From 1162T-S-0a-05 sp050299435 (GTDB lineage: Bacteria > Pseudomonadota > Gammaproteobacteria > Pseudomonadales > Cellvibrionaceae): a stretch of 64,000 nucleotides of DNA. Location: contig JBNKVX010000009.1 in assembly GCA_050299435.1 (NCBI GenBank), positions 1-64,000 on the forward strand, read 5' to 3'. The notes below the pieces were generated by a model. That model was not told the DNA's origin. It worked only from the letters and a program-made list of their open reading frames with translations, and ran no database searches. A program made the position numbers and the translations under genes. This document shows positions 43,068-52,523 of the stretch, piece after piece (within the stretch, counting starts at the first letter, position 1; the number at the start of each line of letters is the position of its first letter).

Positions 43068-43457
43068 TTAGGGTGCTGCGCCAATTACGGTAAATTGATA
43101 GGTCGTAGTATCAGGAGCCGTCAGACTACACACTGCTGTATCCTTATCAGGAACAGCGGTTGTATCAGTAATGGTGTAACCTGTTGGCAGTCCACCTGCT
43201 AAAAGCAAATCACTGTCATCACAAGTATCAATAGTTTCAAAAGCATCTGAACTTAAACCAGCTTCCACTGCAATATCAACGGCGTGATTCAGCGCACTAG
43301 CACTTTCAATACTTCCCACAATGCTATTTGCTGCAGCAACTTCCGCCTCGTCTGACAAATTTATAAATTTTGGAACTGCTGTCGCAGCCAAAATACCCAG
43401 GATTACCAGTACGGCAATCAGCTCAATCAGGGTAAAACCGGATTGTTGTTTCAACAT
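43068..43457 (-). CDS. mshA: MSHA major pilin MshA
   Basis: This 129-residue type IVa/b prepilin has the short leader MLKQQSG followed by FTLIELIAVLVILGILAATA, with glutamate at +5. The body FINLSDEAEVAAANSIVGSI and the two cysteines (IDTCDDSD and AVCSLTAP) fit the MshA fold with a disulfide-bounded D-region. It polymerises into the pilus used for surface attachment. The ATG at 43457 has a GGAGAGTGAAG site; a start five codons upstream (43472) is rejected. A 132-base gap upstream may hold its own promoter. Confidence 0.88.
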   Translation of the reverse strand: MLKQQSGFTLIELIAVLVILGILAATAVPKFINLSDEAEVAAANSIVGSIESASALNHAVDIAVEAGLSSDAFETIDTCDDSDLLLAGGLPTGYTITDTTAVPDKDTAVCSLTAPDTTTYQFTVIGAAP

Positions 43458-43589
43458 AACTTCACTCTCCATTAATTCGGAAAAATTAGCAGGGGAGAAA
43501 CCTCTAGTCGAAAATCCGACGCTTGGCCACCACCTTAAATCACATTTGCAAAAAGCGACAAAAAACCGTCATCGCCCCTTAAAAACAAG

Positions 43590-44117
43590 TTAATTCTCAA
43601 TACTTGTTTTTATTTCACCTGTATCTAAATGGTAGTCAAAAAAATATGCCCCTTCCTCTTTTCTCAATAATTCATATCGGCAAATTCGACCGTTTATTGA
43701 GGAAATAAAGTAAAGAGATGATGATTTTTTTTCGTTTATATTCAAAATACTTTCTGGCGGCCTTTCATATAACGCAAACCAGAGTTGTTGGCACTCTTCT
43801 GAGGTCTGATCCCAGGATTTGGCCGATAAATTCACTTTTGTGTTTGCCGGCCATCCTTTCTCGTTGAGATATATTTTTTTGTTGTCTAAATCAACTGATT
43901 TGGATTGGTGGATAAGTGCAGTGGCACGAAGATTATTAATTGTTCTCGAAAAAGTATTCGCCTGAAAAAGCAAGGTCTCCCTTTTCGAATTTTCAATTTC
44001 GCTCAGATAGACTTCAGAACCAATAAACAATAGGAAAGCAATTATAATAATGACAAAAATCAGCTCCAACAAACTGAAGCCTTTTTCCCTGCAGTGGTGG
44101 CGAGCATCCAAACTCAT
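43590..44117 (-). CDS. MSHA prepilin-like protein (MshB/MshF position)
   Basis: This 175-residue protein has a prepilin-type leader ending in EKG followed by FSLLELIFVIIIIAFLLFIGS, then FSRTINNLRATALIHQSKS, LNEKGWPANTKV and a segment with a conserved cysteine (TSEECQQLWFALYERPPE). The GWPAN and ECQQLW features are shared by the MshB and MshF proteins of other MSHA loci; only one gene is present here, so the name is left open. It is encoded directly after mshG. The ATG at 44117 with an AGGTG site is preferred to a GTG at 44126. Confidence 0.75.
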   Translation of the reverse strand: MSLDARHHCREKGFSLLELIFVIIIIAFLLFIGSEVYLSEIENSKRETLLFQANTFSRTINNLRATALIHQSKSVDLDNKKIYLNEKGWPANTKVNLSAKSWDQTSEECQQLWFALYERPPESILNINEKKSSSLYFISSINGRICRYELLRKEEGAYFFDYHLDTGEIKTSIEN

Positions 44118-44126
44118 CGCTAGCAC

Positions 44127-45350
44127 CTAACCGGATTGTACTTCGTACAAGCTCCACATGGGGAGAAAAATACCCAAAGCCAATACAGTCACAAAGCCTG
44201 CCATAACAATAATTAACAGCGGCTCTATTCGGTCAGTTAAGGTTTTAAGATCGTAATCTACTTCTCTCTCATAAAACTCAGCCACATCGGTAAGCAAGCT
44301 TTCTATTTGACCACTTTCTTCACCCACCGAAATCATTTGTAACACGAGAGGAGTAAACATGGCTGCCTGCAAATGAGTTCGTAACAAACTATCACCTCGC
44401 GAAATTCCTTCACGGATTCGAATAATTTTTGAAGCAAGCCAAGGATTATCTATCGACGCAGCACAAAGGTTTAGCGCCTGGGTAATTGGCACGCCGGCTC
44501 GCATCATTAAACCAAAGCTGCGCGCATAGCGTGCCATAGAGGCCCTTTCAATTAACTCGCCCACTATAGGCATGCGTAACTTTTTTTCTCCCCATAATAA
44601 TGCTCCCTGTTCGCTTTCCAAGAACTTATACCCGGCGACTGCACCAATAACGATTACACTCAACATATAGGGCCAATAATTGACAAAAAAGTTCGAAGTC
44701 ATAATGAGTATTCGGGTCAGAATGGGTAATTCAGCATTAAACTTTGCAAACATATTGGCAAAAGCCGGTATCACCCAAATGTTAATTGCAGTAATCGCAG
44801 CAATAAGTGCAGTGCTTACAAAACTGGGATAACGCAAAGCAGACTTAATCCGCTTTTTGGTCTCAGTGTCACGTTCGAGATAAAACCCGATTTGTCGAAA
44901 TACCTCATCGAGGTTTCCACTACTTTCTCCAACGTTAATCATGCTAACAAAAAGATGATTAAAAGTTTTTGGGTGATGACGCATGGCGGCAGACAAGCCT
45001 ATTCCTGTTTCCAAACGATCTGCAACATTGTTCAATGTGTCTCGAAAACTCTCGTGATGAATGCTTGCTGCTAATCCACGTATGCCCCGAGTCAAAGGTA
45101 TGCCCGCCTTGCAGACCGTCTGCATTTGTCGACAAAACATGATTAAATCTGTATCAGTAACTTTATCCACACCCAGAAGACGATTGATTTTTCTCAATGT
45201 GGACGCAGCGACAGTAATTTCTTCAATTTTAACCGGAGTGATCCCGCGACCTAACAAGGAAGCGGCAACGGCGTCAGCAGATGCGGCTTCCAACATGCCG
45301 TTTACAGATTGCCCCTGTGCTGATCGACCCGAAAACTTAAATTGGCTCAC
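44127..45350 (-). CDS. mshG: MSHA inner-membrane platform protein MshG (GspF family)
   Basis: This 407-residue polytopic protein begins with the GspF-type YKFSGRSAQGQSVNG-like segment and has two GspF domains (LIMFCRQMQTVCKAGIPLTRGI and YARSFGLMMRAGVPITQALNL in part) and three main membrane helices. It forms the rotating platform on which the ATPase acts to build the pilus. The start is a GTG two bases after the mshE stop. Confidence 0.9.
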   Translation of the reverse strand: MSQFKFSGRSAQGQSVNGMLEAASADAVAASLLGRGITPVKIEEITVAASTLRKINRLLGVDKVTDTDLIMFCRQMQTVCKAGIPLTRGIRGLAASIHHESFRDTLNNVADRLETGIGLSAAMRHHPKTFNHLFVSMINVGESSGNLDEVFRQIGFYLERDTETKKRIKSALRYPSFVSTALIAAITAINIWVIPAFANMFAKFNAELPILTRILIMTSNFFVNYWPYMLSVIVIGAVAGYKFLESEQGALLWGEKKLRMPIVGELIERASMARYARSFGLMMRAGVPITQALNLCAASIDNPWLASKIIRIREGISRGDSLLRTHLQAAMFTPLVLQMISVGEESGQIESLLTDVAEFYEREVDYDLKTLTDRIEPLLIIVMAGFVTVLALGIFLPMWSLYEVQSG

Positions 45351-45352
45351 CG

Positions 45353-47089
45353 CTATTCACCGTTCGCTTCATCAGCAATTTCGGCCAAGCTTTCGTCTTC
45401 GACTTGAGCGGATACACGCAAAACCTCGTCCAAAGTCGTTACACCGTGTAAAGCAAAATCAAGTGCAGAGGCACCCAGCGTACGATAATGAGGGTGCGCG
45501 TGTGCTGCGCGATTAAAGCCCAACACATCATTGTCTCGAAGCGCATCTGTCATACGTCCGTTTAATTCCAACAATTCAAAGACACCTATGCGCCCGCGGT
45601 ATCCAGTATTTAGACAATGCGGACAGCCACTCCCCCTTTTAAAATCAGCAGTTTTTATCTCTTTGTCTTTATGAAGGTTATGTAAAAACGCGACCTCGTC
45701 ATCTCTAAGTACGTGAGGTTCAGAACAACGATCGCATATACGCCTCACTAAACGCTGTGCAACAATGGCTTTTAAACTGGAGGCTACCAGAAAGGGATCT
45801 ACCCCCATATCAACCAGCCTTAGTGCTGAGGTCACCGCATCGTTAGTATGCAGTGTAGAAAGCACCATATGGCCCGTCATCGCCGCACGCAGTGCAATCT
45901 CCGCAGATTCGCCATCGCGAATCTCGCCTACCAGTAGTATGTCGGGGTCTTGTCGTAACGTGGCGCGCAGCACAGTTCCAAAATCCAAACCAATTTTTTC
46001 GTGTATTTGCACCTGGCTAATACGCGGCAGACGATATTCCACCGGATCTTCCACTGTGATAATTTTTTTATCAGCGGTATTCAATTCAGATAGCGCACCG
46101 TACAGTGTTGTTGTTTTACCGCTACCTGTTGGCCCGGTAACCAAGACCAATCCGTGGGGGCGTTTGATCACATTTCGAAAACGTCGAATATAGTGTTCCG
46201 GCATACCGACACGCTCTAAAGGCAAAACACCCTCAGTGTGATCCAGGATTCTCATAACAACCGATTCGCCAAATTGAACAGGCATTGTTGAAAGGCGCAC
46301 GTCGATATTGTGCTTATGCACCTTCAAATTAAAACGCCCATCCTGTGGTAACCGTTTTTCTGAAATATCCAGGTTAGACATTAACTTCAAACGCACAACC
46401 AAAGCGCCGGCAATGCGTTTTTCATTCATAACCTGCTCAATTAAAACACCGTCCACACGTTGCCTAATACGCAATACTTGCTCGTCAGGCTCGATATGAA
46501 TATCAGAAGCTTTAGTATTAATAGCTTCTTCAAATATTTTTTGCAGAAGTTTGACTACCGGCGCATCCGAATCAGTCGCATCCGTAACAATATCGGAAAT
46601 ATCTACAGCAGACTCTTCCAGCTCTTCGTGTAGCTGCTCGGCCAAAGAGGCTATTTCCTCGGCCCTACTGTAGGCAATATCCAGAATATCCAGGAGCTCG
46701 GACTCACGCACCACTGCAGTATTTATTTTTTTAGAAACAACTTTTTGAATTTCATCGAGGCTGAAAATATCGGTAGGATCAGACATTCCAAGTAGCACAC
46801 TATCCGCGTCTTCGCTTAGCAGCATCACACGATAGCGCCTTGCAATGGATTCCGGCAAGGATTTAACCAAATCCCTATCGAAGCGGAAATTCTTTAACTC
46901 AATAAAGGGAATGTCCAGCTGCTTTGAAAGCAGCGACAACAAGGTATTTTCTTCGACGAACCCTAGCTCCACCAACTGTCTACCGAGTTTCAACCCAGTA
47001 TTTTTTTGTTCACCTAAAGCGATTCCAAGCTGCTCGTCAGTTATCAGCTGTTGTGCTACCAATAAATCTCCAATTCTAATCCGTTGCAT
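45353..47089 (-). CDS. mshE: MSHA assembly ATPase MshE
   Basis: This 578-residue GspE/PilB-type hexameric ATPase powers pilus extension. The N-terminal GspE-N region starts MQRIRIGDLLVAQQLITDEQL; in MshE of Vibrio and Pseudomonas this domain binds cyclic-di-GMP through an RLGxx(L/V)-type pair of motifs, and matching LKLGRQLVELGFV and IPFIELKNFRFD segments are present. The ATPase core has Walker A GPTGSGKTT, RLPQDGRF, the Asp box VGEIRDGESAEIAL and the HTLHTNDA-like box (LSTLHTNDAVTSALRL). The four cysteines of the zinc motif (CDRCSEP, CPHCLNTG) are intact. Confidence 0.93.
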   Translation of the reverse strand: MQRIRIGDLLVAQQLITDEQLGIALGEQKNTGLKLGRQLVELGFVEENTLLSLLSKQLDIPFIELKNFRFDRDLVKSLPESIARRYRVMLLSEDADSVLLGMSDPTDIFSLDEIQKVVSKKINTAVVRESELLDILDIAYSRAEEIASLAEQLHEELEESAVDISDIVTDATDSDAPVVKLLQKIFEEAINTKASDIHIEPDEQVLRIRQRVDGVLIEQVMNEKRIAGALVVRLKLMSNLDISEKRLPQDGRFNLKVHKHNIDVRLSTMPVQFGESVVMRILDHTEGVLPLERVGMPEHYIRRFRNVIKRPHGLVLVTGPTGSGKTTTLYGALSELNTADKKIITVEDPVEYRLPRISQVQIHEKIGLDFGTVLRATLRQDPDILLVGEIRDGESAEIALRAAMTGHMVLSTLHTNDAVTSALRLVDMGVDPFLVASSLKAIVAQRLVRRICDRCSEPHVLRDDEVAFLHNLHKDKEIKTADFKRGSGCPHCLNTGYRGRIGVFELLELNGRMTDALRDNDVLGFNRAAHAHPHYRTLGASALDFALHGVTTLDEVLRVSAQVEDESLAEIADEANGE

Positions 47090-47091
47090 CG

Positions 47092-48309
47092 CTATCCCTT
47101 ATTCATGGCGTTTAAGGAAATATCCTTAATTCTGTTTTCCACATAGCGCTTAACTTTTTCATTGCTCAAACCAATATGGTGTACAGTTTTATACGCATTT
47201 AGTGCTTGAGAATATTTATTCATTTTGTCGCTCGCGACCGCATAGCCCAACCACAAGGAAATATTTTCGGAATCAATTCGAAGGAGCCTTGAATAAAGCG
47301 CTTCTGCTTTGTCATATTGTTGATTCTTTTGATATAGGCCAGCCAGCAAGGTTTGGTAAGCGACTTCAATGGGAGCTAATTCAGTAGTGTTCTCAAGAAT
47401 ATCTATGGCGAGTGAGGTCTTGCCATCCATAACATATAGCTTCGCCAAAACATAGTTGCGGACTGCCTGGTTGTGAAAATGTGTTGTCGAAGCCAACTCA
47501 TAAAGTTTAGCTCGCGCTGACTGACTGTAGTAGCAATCTGAAAGCACTCGCAAAGAAACAGGACTATTTGAATGTTCACTAATTCGATTTCTAAGCAGTA
47601 TTTCCGCTTGGGTATATTGACCTTTTTTAACCAGGTTTTCTGCTTTAGCCGCAACTGCACTATCCTTTGATTCCGAGGAGCGAACAATGTCAAGCCGTGT
47701 TGTTACATTGGCATTGAGTTTTCTGGTTGGCTCAAGTGTTTTCTTGCCTGCAGCAGTTGAAGGAAGAGACGACAGTTCGCCTTCCTGCGAGTTCTGCTCT
47801 GACATTTTCGCAACATTATTCACTTCAAGTTCAGATTCTTTTGACGGAATTTCGACATCTGGGCGAACTTCTTTTGATGAATAGTCCTTGTTTTCGGAAA
47901 ATGTGATGGGTTTTGTTGTTTGCTTACTTGCTTGCCAGACTTCAACAGCCCCATCGATTAAAGGAGCTGCGAAAGATTCAATCAGATAGGCCAAGGTAAA
48001 ATTAAAACTACTCTCGGAGTGCAAGTAAGAAAATGCCGAGTTAAGCGCGGAAATATCAGCTGAACCTATGTTTGATGCAGTATTTTCATTTTTGTTGACC
48101 GTATTCTCAACTACCACGCTTGTGCTACTACGATCAAAATCCGTGAGAAAATATAAAGCCAGAGCAAGAGAAGCCGCAATCCAAAAATAGGGTTTAATGT
48201 TTCCTTTGTCTTCCTTCACCGCCGATATAGACGAAGGCAAAGGATTCTCGCTCCCAAGCGAGCCTTGGCGTGCTTCCAAGTTGTTTATCATTGTATTCAG
48301 CAAGCTCAT
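47092..48309 (-). CDS. mshN: MSHA biogenesis protein MshN (TPR)
   Basis: This protein of 405 residues begins MSLLNTMINNLEARQG, typical of MshN, followed by a transmembrane helix near 50-68, a long Ser/Glu/Lys-rich linker and a C-terminal domain of about five tetratricopeptide repeats (GQYTQAEILLRNRI, QYDKAEALYSRLLRIDSENISLWLGYA in part). It is an accessory scaffold of the pilus complex. The ATG at 48309 with an AAAAAGG site is chosen; the open frame to 48378 lies inside mshM. Confidence 0.87.
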   Translation of the reverse strand: MSLLNTMINNLEARQGSLGSENPLPSSISAVKEDKGNIKPYFWIAASLALALYFLTDFDRSSTSVVVENTVNKNENTASNIGSADISALNSAFSYLHSESSFNFTLAYLIESFAAPLIDGAVEVWQASKQTTKPITFSENKDYSSKEVRPDVEIPSKESELEVNNVAKMSEQNSQEGELSSLPSTAAGKKTLEPTRKLNANVTTRLDIVRSSESKDSAVAAKAENLVKKGQYTQAEILLRNRISEHSNSPVSLRVLSDCYYSQSARAKLYELASTTHFHNQAVRNYVLAKLYVMDGKTSLAIDILENTTELAPIEVAYQTLLAGLYQKNQQYDKAEALYSRLLRIDSENISLWLGYAVASDKMNKYSQALNAYKTVHHIGLSNEKVKRYVENRIKDISLNAMNKG

Positions 48310-48322
48310 GAGTGTTACCTTT

Positions 48323-49192
48323 TTACTTGCCGTGTAAAGGCGAAGCCAAACGAAAATTCCAGGCACATATCTTTCCAATCAGACTGCTCTCTGAAGTATC
48401 AGCAATAGCCTTTGCAACCTGAAAGACTCCCACAGATTTTTTTCCCTCACCATAGGCACAAATCAGTGCCTTGTGTGCAAGGATATTAATCAAGCGCGGC
48501 ACACCGCCAGATCCTTTTGCCAGCAACCACTCTGCACTGTTACTAAATACCTTCTGATAAGTACTTCCCGCCTGAAAAATACGGTGTCTTAAATATTTTC
48601 TTACCGCTCCGGGCGTCAAGGGAAAAATATTTTCAGAGAAAATAATTCGTTGTTTCAACTGGCGCAAATCCGGTCTCGCCAAAACCTTATCCAGTTCAGG
48701 TTGCCCCACTAAAATAATCTGCAACAACTTTCTCTTTTCTGTCTCAAGGTTGCTCAGCAGTCGTAAACATTCGATAGTTTCCCAAGGCATAGCTTGCGCT
48801 TCATCCACTAAAAGTACCGCACGCTGACCATTACGATTCAATTGCATAAGGCGGCGGTAAATCGCTGATAACAATTCATGTGCTGGCATATGCGAAGAAA
48901 ATTTTGCCCCGATTCTATTGGCAACATAAGCTTTAAGTTCTTCAGGACTTAACCATGGGTTAGGCAGATAAACACTCACATAATCCTTTCCTAAACGAGC
49001 CAGCAAAATGCGACATAGCAAGGTTTTTCCTGTACCCACCTCCCCCACAACTTTTATAAAACCTTCGCTGTGATGCAACGCAAGCAGCATCGTGTTCAAT
49101 GCCGCCTTGTGGCTTTGTTGATTTAGAAAGAATTGCGTATCGGGTGTTATCGAGAAAGGCAACTCGTTGAAACCAAAATGCGCTTCATACAT
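48323..49192 (-). CDS. mshM: MSHA ATPase MshM (ExeA-like AAA)
   Basis: This 289-residue AAA ATPase has the ExeA-type start MYEAHFGFNELPFSITPDTQFF (in part), Walker A GEVGTGKT (residues 50-57), Walker B VLLVDEAQAMP, NLETEKRKLLQIILVGQPELDKV and GGVPRLINILAHKALI. Unlike GspA at 34792 it stops after the ATPase domain, with no membrane helix or peptidoglycan-binding part. It is presumed to help assemble the MshL secretin. Confidence 0.9.
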   Translation of the reverse strand: MYEAHFGFNELPFSITPDTQFFLNQQSHKAALNTMLLALHHSEGFIKVVGEVGTGKTLLCRILLARLGKDYVSVYLPNPWLSPEELKAYVANRIGAKFSSHMPAHELLSAIYRRLMQLNRNGQRAVLLVDEAQAMPWETIECLRLLSNLETEKRKLLQIILVGQPELDKVLARPDLRQLKQRIIFSENIFPLTPGAVRKYLRHRIFQAGSTYQKVFSNSAEWLLAKGSGGVPRLINILAHKALICAYGEGKKSVGVFQVAKAIADTSESSLIGKICAWNFRLASPLHGK

Positions 49193-49203
49193 AAACTGTC
49201 CCG

Positions 49204-50865
49204 CTATCGATTTCGAAACTCGTCAGAAAGCGAGCGAATCCGTGCCTGGCTTCCACTTGCATCACTAGTCCAGGTTTCTTCATCCACAATGACTGGCCTC
49301 ATCAGAATTACCAGTTCTGTCTTTTCAGACATCTTCTGCTTTTTCTTGAAAAAGGCGTTAACACCAGGAATGTCGCCTAAAATGGGTTGCTTTTTAGTTA
49401 CATCGTTAAGCATCTCTTTCATTAAACCGCCCAGCACAACGACCTGACCACTTCTTGCTCGTACAATACTGTCCGACTCCCGAATATCGCGTAATGCCAT
49501 TGGAAGGGAAAATTCTTCATCACCTACAGTAAAGTCCTTTACCTGATCAACGACTTCACTGACGATGGGATGAACGTGTAAAATCACATCGCCATTCTCT
49601 GCAATTTGCGGTGTGACATCCAAAGAAATGCCGCTAAAAAATGAAGTTAACTCAATATTTGGCGAAGTTGTTGTAGAAGCAGCGGTGCTGGTTTGATTGC
49701 TTGATATACCCGTTACGAAAAACTCATCAGAACCCACACGTATCACTGCCTTTTGGTTATTCACGGTGGACACTCTCGGACTTGAAAGTACCTGCACCGC
49801 TCCCTGGGTTTCCAGCAAGGAAATCAAATCAAGAATGTTACCAACCCGAAAAATAGAGGCAAAAATTTCGCCCGTGGCTTCACTGGCCTCAAGAATAGAG
49901 GCCGGTGGCTCAAAACTATCAACATTCTTGGTTAACTGAAGCTGGCCCTGAATTTGATTCCAATTCACACCCGCTTCAAAACCTTCATACAACTTCACTT
50001 CCAGAATTTTAGTTTCGAGAATCACCTGTCGTCGGACACTTAATTCAGATTTGTCTAAAAATTCTCTCACAGCGTGTATTTCAGCAGGCATTGCCTTCAC
50101 CACCACCAAACCCGCTTGCGGATTTACCACCACCATGCGACCTTCTTGTTCTGCACCGACAATTGCTGTAAGCGTTTGCTCCAACAACTTCCAGAAGTTT
50201 GTTTTGTTCACTGTTTTGACACGCGAACCTGAAACTTCCTCGCGACTATTTTGGCTAGAACCGGAGTTTCGACCTGATCTGTTATTTTGGTTATCTGAAA
50301 CAATAGCGCCAATCAATACATTGGTATCCGTACTGCCACTTCTTTCGACATCGATATAATTAATATGAAATATTTCTGTTCTAATTTTTCTTGGATAGAT
50401 GGTGTAAATACCGTTCGCAAACTTGTATTGATAACCGTACACATCGCGAGTGACATCCAGCACTTCCTGAACACTGACATTTTTTAATTCAAGCGAAATA
50501 TTTCCATTAATATCAGGGTGCGCCACCACGTTCACACCCGAATCTGCGACCAGACTCAAAAAGAAAGTGCGCGCAGGAATTTGATTCACTGATATATCAA
50601 AACGATCCTGGACGAAAATTTGCGCTCCCTCAGCACCTTGTAACAAGACATCCGATATTTCATCTGGAATTTCAGGGGTACCGCTCTGACCGACATTTTG
50701 GGCTATTGCGTCATCTATAGCACGCTCCGCCAGAGTAGGCTCATTTTTAACGTTGGAACAAGATGACAAAATGCTCAAGCATACAACAAGCACTAACAAG
50801 CCTTTTTCTCTTATCCTGAACCGATATTTTTTGTTCAAAAACGAATCCCTCATCTTACTGTCCAT
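49204..50865 (-). CDS. mshL: MSHA outer-membrane secretin MshL
   Basis: This 553-residue lipoprotein has lipobox LSSC, an STN/N0 domain (FFLSLVADSGVNVVAHPDINGNISLEL in part), an N1-type repeat and the secretin domain with VLSSPRVSTVNNQKAVIRVG and VVLGGLMKE, ending with the ILGDIPGVNAFFKKK signature. It forms the gated ring through which the pilus leaves the cell. A Ser/Asn-rich loop (NNRSGRNSGSSQNSREE) interrupts the N1 repeat, as is usual for MshL. Confidence 0.93.
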   Translation of the reverse strand: MDSKMRDSFLNKKYRFRIREKGLLVLVVCLSILSSCSNVKNEPTLAERAIDDAIAQNVGQSGTPEIPDEISDVLLQGAEGAQIFVQDRFDISVNQIPARTFFLSLVADSGVNVVAHPDINGNISLELKNVSVQEVLDVTRDVYGYQYKFANGIYTIYPRKIRTEIFHINYIDVERSGSTDTNVLIGAIVSDNQNNRSGRNSGSSQNSREEVSGSRVKTVNKTNFWKLLEQTLTAIVGAEQEGRMVVVNPQAGLVVVKAMPAEIHAVREFLDKSELSVRRQVILETKILEVKLYEGFEAGVNWNQIQGQLQLTKNVDSFEPPASILEASEATGEIFASIFRVGNILDLISLLETQGAVQVLSSPRVSTVNNQKAVIRVGSDEFFVTGISSNQTSTAASTTTSPNIELTSFFSGISLDVTPQIAENGDVILHVHPIVSEVVDQVKDFTVGDEEFSLPMALRDIRESDSIVRARSGQVVVLGGLMKEMLNDVTKKQPILGDIPGVNAFFKKKQKMSEKTELVILMRPVIVDEETWTSDASGSQARIRSLSDEFRNR

Positions 50866-50879
50866 ACTTTAATTCCCGG

Positions 50880-51209
50880 CTAATCACGCTTATCTAATAC
50901 ACTGGTACGCAAATAAAGCGTGGCTTCTTTGCCATTCTTTCTGTAGCGCACAGATTTCTCACCAATGGATAAAACTTCAATTCCACTGACAATAGCGCCT
51001 CGTTTAACTGTTTTTCCGTTGATGACTGCTTCCTTTTCACCTTGACGATTAAACACTGCCTGTAACTCAAGCTTAGACTTTGTTGATTTTTGCGCAACCG
51101 CATGCAGTGGAATTGTTGGATCGCGCAATACTTCAACTGCAGCAACGGGCATCACCAATCCGACAAACCACACAAGAGAGAACCCACACAAACACAGTAC
51201 TTTATTCAC
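50880..51209 (-). CDS. mshK: MSHA biogenesis protein MshK
   Basis: This 109-residue exported protein has a signal peptide (LCLCGFSLVWFVGLVMPVAA) and a PilP-like beta domain with DPTIPLHA, LQAVFNRQGEKEAVINGKTVKRG and SIGEKSVRYRKNGKEATLYL. It likely links the inner-membrane MshI/J parts to the secretin. The GTG at 51209 has a GGGAG site at 6 bases and overlaps mshJ by 8 bases; a TTG one codon earlier is the alternative. Confidence 0.85.
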   Translation of the reverse strand: MNKVLCLCGFSLVWFVGLVMPVAAVEVLRDPTIPLHAVAQKSTKSKLELQAVFNRQGEKEAVINGKTVKRGAIVSGIEVLSIGEKSVRYRKNGKEATLYLRTSVLDKRD

Positions 51210-51915
51210 CAAAGGCTCCCTCTTCCGTGGAGAGCGTAAAGACTTCCAACACTACATTTCCTCTTGGATACTTATCCACCTCGTAATCAAGCAGGTTCCA
51301 ATATAACTTCCACTCCAGATTTTCTATCCGGCGCAAATAGCGAATAACCGAGAAATAATCTCCCTGAAAATTCATTCGAACTGCATGCTTAAATACACCG
51401 ACAAAACCTGTCCCAGAATTTTCCGGATTTTCAGGTCTTTGTTCATCACTCTCTTCAACAACTTGAACACCTTGATCAAACTTCAATTTTTCAGGCGCCC
51501 GGGTTTGCATCCCTTTGAATTTAAGTGTTTCACTTTTCTCAAGCACTTCATAAAGCACTTGGGGGAGCTTATCGGCCGAAATTAAACCTACCGCTAATTG
51601 CTCAAGATTTTCATTTAACTTTTGCAACTCAGATTGCAAGCGCACCAACTCACGTTTTTTTGCTGCGCCAGGATCATTTTGCAAACTGTCTGTAAATACC
51701 TTTTCTTCTGCTGTGAGTTTCACCAGATCCTTTTTTGCGGCTTCCAGACGCAATTCATAGCTGGCGTATTCTTTAGCCACCGGCTGGTAAAATGCGAAAT
51801 CCCAAATTAAATATATACACATCAGTGCTGAACCGATAATCAAAGCGCGTTCCCGTGTGACTCTCGCATTGTGCTTTTCAGCCAGAAGGTTCCATTTTTC
51901 GAGCAGGGAATTCAT
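51202..51915 (-). CDS. mshJ: MSHA biogenesis protein MshJ
   Basis: This 237-residue PilO-like inner-membrane protein has one helix (ERALIIGSALMCIYLIWDFAFY) followed by a coiled coil (EYASYELRLEAAKKDLVKLTAEEKVF in part) and a periplasmic domain with YWNLLDYEVDKYPRGNVVLEVFTLSTE. Its ATG overlaps the stop of the previous gene (ATGA). It works with the PilM-like and PilN-like MshI proteins in the alignment complex. Confidence 0.88.
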   Translation of the reverse strand: MNSLLEKWNLLAEKHNARVTRERALIIGSALMCIYLIWDFAFYQPVAKEYASYELRLEAAKKDLVKLTAEEKVFTDSLQNDPGAAKKRELVRLQSELQKLNENLEQLAVGLISADKLPQVLYEVLEKSETLKFKGMQTRAPEKLKFDQGVQVVEESDEQRPENPENSGTGFVGVFKHAVRMNFQGDYFSVIRYLRRIENLEWKLYWNLLDYEVDKYPRGNVVLEVFTLSTEEGAFGE

Positions 51916-52523
51916 TTATTGTCTCCTGCGTGTTCGTATACTGTGTCGAAACCCAAAGAAAATTTCTTTAATTTCCCTTCTCCACCCATACTCAACAACC
52001 CAAAGCGGGTATGGCGGAGATTTTTTTCGGCTTGAAGGCTTTGCAAATAAAGCGGAATTTCTTCGGCCTTACGCGTTTTTCCCGACAACTCCAACATTTT
52101 TCCACCTGCGCTTATACGAATCTTCTCAAGTGAAAATGTATTATTGGAATGTCTTGCCAAGCTTTCTAAATTCGAAGCAAAGCCCTCTTCATTACCGAGG
52201 TTTTGCCACTCTATAATTTTTCCCACGAGTTGTTTGTCGCTGATTTGCTTTCTTAGTTCCGCGACGCGTTTGTCTAAAATTGCCGAGTTGTTCGACAGCG
52301 AAGCCGTTTTAATTTTTAATACACGCTCACTTGTCGCAACTTTTTGATTTTCAATTGTTTGCACATTAGCCTTCAAAGATTTCAGCGAGCTATGCGCGGT
52401 TATTTGAATTGCTATAAATACCAACAAAAGTGCCGCACTTGCACCCACGCCAAAGTTTGCGCTGAAACTGAGTTTTTTAGGCCGCAATTCCGGCAAATAT
52501 AAATTGATTTCCTGCATACTCAT
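51912..52523 (-). CDS. MSHA alignment protein, PilN-like (MshI2)
   Basis: This protein of 203 residues has a PilN-type start MQEINLYLPELRPKK, one transmembrane helix (VGASAALLLVFIAIQIT), a coiled coil and a periplasmic domain. The PilN-like INLY motif would contact the PilM-like product of the next gene upstream. The ATG at 52523 overlaps the mshI stop (ATGA). In some annotations it is called mshI2. Confidence 0.83.
   Translation of the reverse strand: MSMQEINLYLPELRPKKLSFSANFGVGASAALLLVFIAIQITAHSSLKSLKANVQTIENQKVATSERVLKIKTASLSNNSAILDKRVAELRKQISDKQLVGKIIEWQNLGNEEGFASNLESLARHSNNTFSLEKIRISAGGKMLELSGKTRKAEEIPLYLQSLQAEKNLRHTRFGLLSMGGEGKLKKFSLGFDTVYEHAGDNK

Noticed and set aside
45765..46193. 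142-codon plus-strand frame inside mshE
   Set aside because: It is antisense to the Walker and Asp-box region of an intact MshE.
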